60,436 nucleotides of DNA from positions 1 to 60,436 of the forward strand of contig DASTBI010000081.1 of assembly GCA_035712145.1 (NCBI GenBank), given 5' to 3'. Each line of letters opens with the position of its first letter. The first letter of the stretch is position 1. The DNA is from Candidatus Eisenbacteria bacterium (GTDB taxonomy: Bacteria; Eisenbacteria; RBG-16-71-46). The position numbers and the translations under genes were made by a program. Under the pieces are notes generated by a model, which saw only the letters and a list, made by a program, of their open reading frames with translations, did no database searches and was not told the DNA's origin. Below, in pieces: positions 56,965-60,436 of the stretch.

Positions 56965-57248
56965 AGCTGATTCTCGCGATCGCCGACGACGCGCGCGCCG
57001 CCGCGACCCGCAAGGACCTGTCCGAGCTGGGCGCCCCGGGCTGGACCGAGCTGCCGGTGACCGAGGGCTCGGGCCGAACCGGTCTCCATTCCGGGGACCG
57101 TGTGCACCCCGGAGGTCTCGCCCTGTTGTTCGCGGCCGTGGAGGACGCCGCAGCCGATCCGCTGTTCGAGGCGCTCGCGCGGCGCAGGGACGCCGCCGGT
57201 GATCGCGTCACTCGTTTCTACCTGCTGCCGATCGAGCGGCAAGCGTAG
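56961..57248 (+). CDS. PII-like RND-associated protein (PG0541-type)
   Basis: 95 aa, ATG overlapping the pump's stop. It has the small ferredoxin-like fold of PII-related proteins (MKLILAIADDARAAATRKDL, ELPVTEGSGRTGLHSGDRVH, ADPLFEALARRRDAAGDRVT, FYLLPIERQA). Family members occur just after RND permeases and may bind the pump or a nucleotide to regulate it. The T-loop region contains GLHSGDRVHPGGLAL rather than the classical ATP-binding residues, so effector use is unclear. Confidence 0.8.
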
Positions 57249-57263
57249 GGAAAGGAGCCAGTC

Positions 57264-57515
57264 ATGACCATCAACGAAGGCCTTCGCCTCGTGGCGGGAG
57301 TGTTCGTCACCGTCTCGGTGGCGCTCGGTTTCTGGGTGAGCCCGTGGTTTCTCGCGTTCACCGCATTCGTCGGCCTGAACCTGGTGCAGTCCGCATTCTC
57401 GCACTGGTGCCCGATGATGTGGCTGCTCGGCAGGCTCGGCATGCGTAAAGGCGAGCTCGCCGAGTCCGCGCGGCGTCCGGCGGGGAAGGGGCTCTACGGC
57501 ACCAGCGCCCGGTAG
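57264..57515 (+). CDS. DUF2892 small membrane protein
   Basis: 83 aa with two membrane helices (about 10-28 and 30-46) and the DUF2892 signature FVGLNLVQSAFSHWCPMMWL. DUF2892 proteins are often encoded with rhodaneses, sulfur transporters or OsmC proteins. AAAGGAG precedes the ATG. It probably belongs to the efflux operon (16-bp gap to the PII-like gene). Confidence 0.85.
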   Translation: MTINEGLRLVAGVFVTVSVALGFWVSPWFLAFTAFVGLNLVQSAFSHWCPMMWLLGRLGMRKGELAESARRPAGKGLYGTSAR

Positions 57516-57713
57516 GTGACCGCCGGGTCCGCGACTTTGGCAGTCCCATGACCCGGGATGGCAGCCCCCCGCGACGATTCGCTGATCGAACCTCGTGGCT
57601 CGCGATTCGCCTTCAACGAGTTGCGGCACCGGCCCTCCATGGCACGCGGGATGCTCGGAGTGCGAGATGGCAGAGGGCACCGGAACAGGGCGGCCAGGCT
57701 GCTGGAGAGGCGG
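57516..57713. other. Intergenic in efflux operon
   Basis: About 198 bp between DUF2892 and OsmC. No credible gene, repeat or terminator was seen. The ribosome site of the OsmC gene lies at its end (GGAGAGG at 57703-57709). Confidence 0.5.
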
Positions 57714-58154
57714 ATGGCGATGGAGATCGTCGTTGGTTTCCCGGGTGGGGACCGGGTCGATGCCAGCTTCGGATCGTTCACCGTTCACACCGACCAAACG
57801 AAGGGTCCGGGTGTTCACGGGTCCGCGCCGACGCCGTTCCAGACTTTCCTGGCCGCCCTTGCTGCGTGCGCGGGGTTCTACGTGCTCAGCTTCTGCCGCC
57901 AGCGCGCAATCCCGGTCGACGGGATCCGGCTGGTGCAACGCACCGAAACCGATTCCGCGACCCACCTGGTCGCACGCGTCCTGATCGACATCGAGGTCCC
58001 GGAGAGCTTTCCCGCCAAGTATCAGCCGGCGCTCGTTCGCGCCGCCGAGCAGTGCACGATCAAGAAACACCTGGAGCACCCTCCGGCCTTTGCGATCGCG
58101 ACCCGCGTGGTCGCCGCGACGAACGGCGCGCTGGCTCCCCGCAGCGCAGCCTAG
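57714..58154 (+). CDS. OsmC-family thiol peroxidase-like protein
   Basis: 146 aa. The ATG at 57714 follows GGAGAGG. OsmC signature residues are present: PTPFQTFLAALAACAGFYVL, with reactive Cys candidates in LAACAGFYVLSFC and AAEQCTIKKHL. OsmC proteins reduce organic peroxides or bind hydrophobic thiols. Its place between a DUF2892 gene and a selenoprotein gene suggests a role in redox defence. Confidence 0.88.
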   Translation: MAMEIVVGFPGGDRVDASFGSFTVHTDQTKGPGVHGSAPTPFQTFLAALAACAGFYVLSFCRQRAIPVDGIRLVQRTETDSATHLVARVLIDIEVPESFPAKYQPALVRAAEQCTIKKHLEHPPAFAIATRVVAATNGALAPRSAA

Positions 58155-58162
58155 GTTCGACG

Positions 58163-58738
58163 ATGGGATTGCTACTTGCTGCCGTTCTTGTGCTCTCGAC
58201 TTCGGTGGCCGAGGCGCAGAGCCCGGGTGCAGGCTCGGGTGGCTACTTCGCCGCTCCCGTGATCAAGTACACGCGCCTGAGAGAGCAAGACGCCGTGATG
58301 TTCGGCGGTCGCGGGGGCTGGTACGTCACTCCGTCGCTCGTCTTGGGTGGTGGTCTCTACGGCACGATGACCGAGGTGGACGCACCCAGTGGCGTGCCGT
58401 ATGCGCCCGCCCCGCTGGACCTCGAGTACGAGGCATTCGGATTCGAGGTCGAATACCACTTCAGCCACGCGGCGCCGACGCACTTCACGCTCGCCGCGTT
58501 CCTGGGCGGGGCTGCGGCTCGATATACCAGAGAGGGCACGAACGAGCAGCACGGCGAGACGGACTTCCAGTTCCTTCTCGAGCCCGCTGTGGGCGTGGAA
58601 CAAGCCATCTCTCGTCGGGCGCGTGTGAATCTCGCGGCATCCTACCGGCTGAGTGGTGAGGTGGAGCAGGTCGGTTTGAGCGAAAGCGATGTTGGGGGGC
58701 CTGCGCTCACGCTTTCGCTCAAGCTGGGACGTTTCTGA
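58163..58738 (+). CDS. Small outer-membrane beta-barrel protein
   Basis: 191 aa with a signal peptide (MGLLLAAVLVLSTSVAEAQ). Aromatic-rich amphipathic strands suggest an 8-stranded outer-membrane barrel: GGYFAAPVIKYTRLREQDAV, FGFEVEYHFSHAA, FTLAAFLGGAAARYTREGTN, and a terminal aromatic (LTLSLKLGRF). It starts eight bases after OsmC. It is smaller than the outer-membrane channel an RND pump needs (TolC type), so it is probably not that missing part. Confidence 0.68.
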   Translation: MGLLLAAVLVLSTSVAEAQSPGAGSGGYFAAPVIKYTRLREQDAVMFGGRGGWYVTPSLVLGGGLYGTMTEVDAPSGVPYAPAPLDLEYEAFGFEVEYHFSHAAPTHFTLAAFLGGAAARYTREGTNEQHGETDFQFLLEPAVGVEQAISRRARVNLAASYRLSGEVEQVGLSESDVGGPALTLSLKLGRF

Positions 58739-58838
58739 GTTCGCGATCGGGCCGGATGCCGCGCTTCCGCGCGGCCCCGGTGGAGAGGACCATGAATCGG
58801 CTCTGCGATGCTGCGGCGCCACGGAGGTCGGCAATCAC

Positions 58839-59114
58839 ATGGAGCGAACCGGCAATCAGGCGCGAGTCGTCGTCCGCTACTGCAAGTTCTGACTCTCCGC
58901 GATTCCCTCCGCCCGGGTGGCGGGGCGGATCCGTGAAACCCTGAACGTCGAGGTCGAGGAACGGGCCGGCGGTTACGGCGAGTTCACGGTGCTGGTCGAC
59001 GGCGAGCCCGTGCGGCGTGGAAACCCGGTCGCCACCGCATTCGCGATCGTGCCGGACGCCGCCGACGTGATCGGGGCCGTGCGCGAGCGGCTCCAGGCTC
59101 CACGGACAACGTGA
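58839..59114 (+). CDS. SelW/Rdx-type selenoprotein (in-frame UGA)
   Basis: 91-residue Rdx-fold protein. A frame opens at the ATG 58839 (GGAGG at 58823-58827) and reaches TGA at 58890-58892; the same frame then continues to the TGA at 59112-59114. Read through, it has RVVVRYCKF-U-LSAIPSARV, with Cys15 and Sec18 in the C-x-x-U arrangement of SelW/SelT redox proteins. Downstream, GYGEFTVLVDGEPV matches the family's central strand. Read as two pieces, neither half would be a complete protein. A SECIS-like hairpin lies just after the TGA. Rdx proteins take part in thiol-based redox control; the partner here is unknown. The efflux/OsmC/SQR setting suggests sulfur or peroxide stress. Confidence 0.8.
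58902..58930 (+). promoter_or_regulatory. Bacterial SECIS-like hairpin
   Basis: Nine bases after the TGA, a 12-bp stem forms from ATTCCCTCCGCC (58902-58913) and GGCGGGGCGGAT (58919-58930), with a C-C mismatch and two G-U pairs. It closes a pentaloop CGGGT (58914-58918), so the apical loop carries GGU about 24 nt after the UGA. GG(U) at the tip and 16-37 nt spacing are the recognised features of bacterial selenocysteine insertion elements. Confidence 0.75.
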
Positions 59115-59138
59115 TCCACTCCAAGAGTGGCCCCACCC

Positions 59139-59702
59139 TCAGCGAGGGGCACTCCTGGAAGCCATCGTCTCGAAGTGGGTCATCATGTCGCCGGATCTGT
59201 TCATTCTACCCGGCATCATCGAGCCTCCCATCCGCCCCATCATGTCGGTCATCGAGCCGCTCATGTGGATCATGTAGCCGGTCTGGGCCTGCATCAGGGA
59301 ATCCGGAGTGAAGGTGCACGTCGTGCCCGAGGAGCTCCACGAGTAGCGGCCGTGGGTCGAGTGGAATCGATCCATGTGCTGGAGCATGGCCGGGTCATTC
59401 ATGATGGTCTGCATGTTGGCGTGCATGTCCATCGTCGAGGAGTCCGGACATGAGCCCGTCATGTCCGATTCGGAGAGCAGGTGAAGTCCCCTCTCCACCG
59501 TGGCACGATCGACCGAGATCCCGAAGTCGAGGACGACCGACGCGTCTAGCCGTACTCCAGTCGCGCCGTCGGCCGGAATGATCCGCAGGGCGCGTGAGGC
59601 CGGCGTGGTGGGGCTCGAGCAACCCGCGGCGAGAAAAGCCCCGATCAAGAGAAGGCTCCCGCGAGCCCTCGGGCGAAACGACCTTGCGTGTCTCGTCGTC
59701 AT
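59139..59702 (-). CDS. Met/His-rich lipoprotein with Ig-like domain
   Basis: 187 aa; the ATG at 59702 follows AAGGAG with a six-base gap. Lipobox FLAAGCSS. A Big_5 Ig-like domain (RALRIIPADGATGVRLDASV) is followed by a strikingly Met- and His-rich tail (MDMHANMQTIMNDPAMLQHM; MIHMSGSMTDMMGRMGGSMM). Met clusters of this kind commonly bind copper or silver, so periplasmic metal buffering is plausible but untested. It sits convergent with the selenoprotein gene. Confidence 0.72.
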   Translation of the reverse strand: MTTRHARSFRPRARGSLLLIGAFLAAGCSSPTTPASRALRIIPADGATGVRLDASVVLDFGISVDRATVERGLHLLSESDMTGSCPDSSTMDMHANMQTIMNDPAMLQHMDRFHSTHGRYSWSSSGTTCTFTPDSLMQAQTGYMIHMSGSMTDMMGRMGGSMMPGRMNRSGDMMTHFETMASRSAPR

Positions 59703-60172
59703 CTGTTGCTCCTTCCCAGCGCGCCGAAGCTCTTCGGCCGACGTTCGGGAGTGACCGAGTTCGCTCAAACCCGCTTTCATCTCGAATCTGGGACCCGCGT
59801 TCCGCTGGGCAAGTCACAGGCCAAAGATCCCTCGAGTTCTCGTGCTCATGAGAGTGATCGCAAGTCGACGCCCGGCGGGCGGTTGTTCCCGCTGCGCCTC
59901 GCAGCTGCCGCGCCGAATGGATGAGAGGCCTGACAACTTGGCGGACCCAAGGTCAGGGGCTGGCAGGCCCCGGTCTCGATTCGAGCTGCCGCCGATCTTC
60001 TCCGCAAACGTCCCGACCATGGACAGGAGGTGGCGTGGATGCGGTCCCTCGGACGCCTGCTGAAGCCGGTCAGGCTTGGTCCATTCGTAGCCCTTCCCGA
60101 GCGCTGGGCCTTGACCGACCCTTTCTTCAAGGGTGCGGCATGCGAGTCGACACTAGCCATCGTGGAGGACCC
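59703..60172. other. 470-bp divergent intergenic region
   Basis: Between the Met-rich lipoprotein and the last gene. Several short frames exist here but none has a convincing ribosome site together with protein-like sequence. GGAGG at 60164-60168 serves the 60173 start. No terminator or repeat seen. Confidence 0.5.
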
Positions 60173-60436
60173 ATGAGAGCCGCACGTGGAGTTCTGGCGC
60201 GCGGGGTCGTCGCTGCAGCGGCGGTCGCAAGTCTGATCTGGGCGACTCCGAGGGCGCTCGGCGATCGATACATCGTCACGCCCTTGACCATTGGGCTCAA
60301 CGGCACGGCGCGCGACATCAGCGCGATGGGTTTGGTTTGTGGCGTCGATGCCGGCCGTGCTTTCGTATGGCGACCAGCCAGTCCGAATGCCACCACCGGC
60401 ACATTATCGATGCTTCCAAGCTTGATCGCGGGTTTC
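60173..60436 (+). CDS. Partial secreted HAF-repeat-like protein (truncated by window end)
   Basis: 88 codons are visible and the frame runs off the end. The ATG at 60173 follows GGAGG and opens a signal peptide (RAARGVLARGVVAAAAVASL then IWATPRALG). The visible mature part, GTARDISAMGLVCGVDAGRA then FVWRP, matches the HAF-type beta-repeat (IN..G.VVG...G..AFLW) of extracellular proteins. Full length, domain count and tail are not known. Confidence 0.6.
   Translation, partial: MRAARGVLARGVVAAAAVASLIWATPRALGDRYIVTPLTIGLNGTARDISAMGLVCGVDAGRAFVWRPASPNATTGTLSMLPSLIAGF

Noticed and set aside
58689-58892. Stand-alone 67-residue frame ending at the TGA, and a separate 65-residue frame starting at 58917
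   Set aside because: They are the two halves of one frame around a likely selenocysteine UGA. Neither half alone makes a complete Rdx protein, and the second lacks a ribosome site.

Overview
The window is about 60 kb of GC-rich bacterial chromosome with dense, mostly short-gapped genes. No rRNA, tRNA, CRISPR array, insertion sequence or phage module was recognised. Many secreted proteins end in a FlgD-like Ig sorting/anchoring domain (NPF...G..VRI.VFD..GR.VR...W.G.D..G..VP.G.Y). These sit with PD40/TolB propellers, Ser/Thr kinases next to ECF sigma factors, large multihaem cytochromes and outer-membrane barrels. Together they suggest an uncultured didermic bacterium of the FCB/Candidatus Eisenbacteria type. 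That placement is inference from gene content, not from a marker gene.

Layout. 0.1-7 kb: a secreted double seven-blade FG-GAP protein, then an ECF sigma factor overlapping a transmembrane Ser/Thr kinase with a PD40 propeller. 7-17 kb: small conserved or hypothetical proteins (DUF4287-like, DUF4239-like, DUF1801), a PD40 lipoprotein and a large secreted HEAGH metalloprotease-like protein coupled to a small secreted protein. 17-18.3 kb: a DUF2975/HTH/membrane operon behind repeated AT-rich sites. 18.5-21 kb: a shortened cyanophycin-synthetase-like ATP-grasp protein overlapping cyanophycinase. 21.5-23 kb: an ArsR regulator with a palindromic operator plus an SRPBCC protein. 23-37 kb: secreted propeller/BNR/FlgD-tailed proteins, a zinc phospholipase C-like secreted protein, and a giant kinase-cyclase-like-ATPase-TPR regulator.

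37.5-44.3 kb (minus strand) is the most striking block. Five genes are packed end to end: a di-haem cytochrome b-like membrane protein, a membrane-anchored zinc-ribbon/ferredoxin/flavoprotein with an apparently permuted flavin domain, a 20-haem cytochrome c, a 13-haem cytochrome c and an outer-membrane beta-barrel. I read this as a candidate electron conduit across the cell envelope. A tryptophanase lies upstream on the same strand, followed by a plus-strand operon of citrate synthase, malic enzyme and a cysteine synthase-like enzyme.

50.5-59.1 kb couples redox and efflux genes. An SQR/FccB-like flavoprotein overlaps a sigma factor fused to a zinc-finger anti-sigma-like tail. Their divergent neighbours are an RND efflux adaptor and pump, a PII-like protein, DUF2892, OsmC, an outer-membrane protein and, at the end, a SelW/Rdx-type selenoprotein. 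In that last gene the UGA is read through in frame and a SECIS-like hairpin follows it. The window closes with a Met-rich lipoprotein and the start of a secreted HAF-repeat-like protein that runs off the edge.
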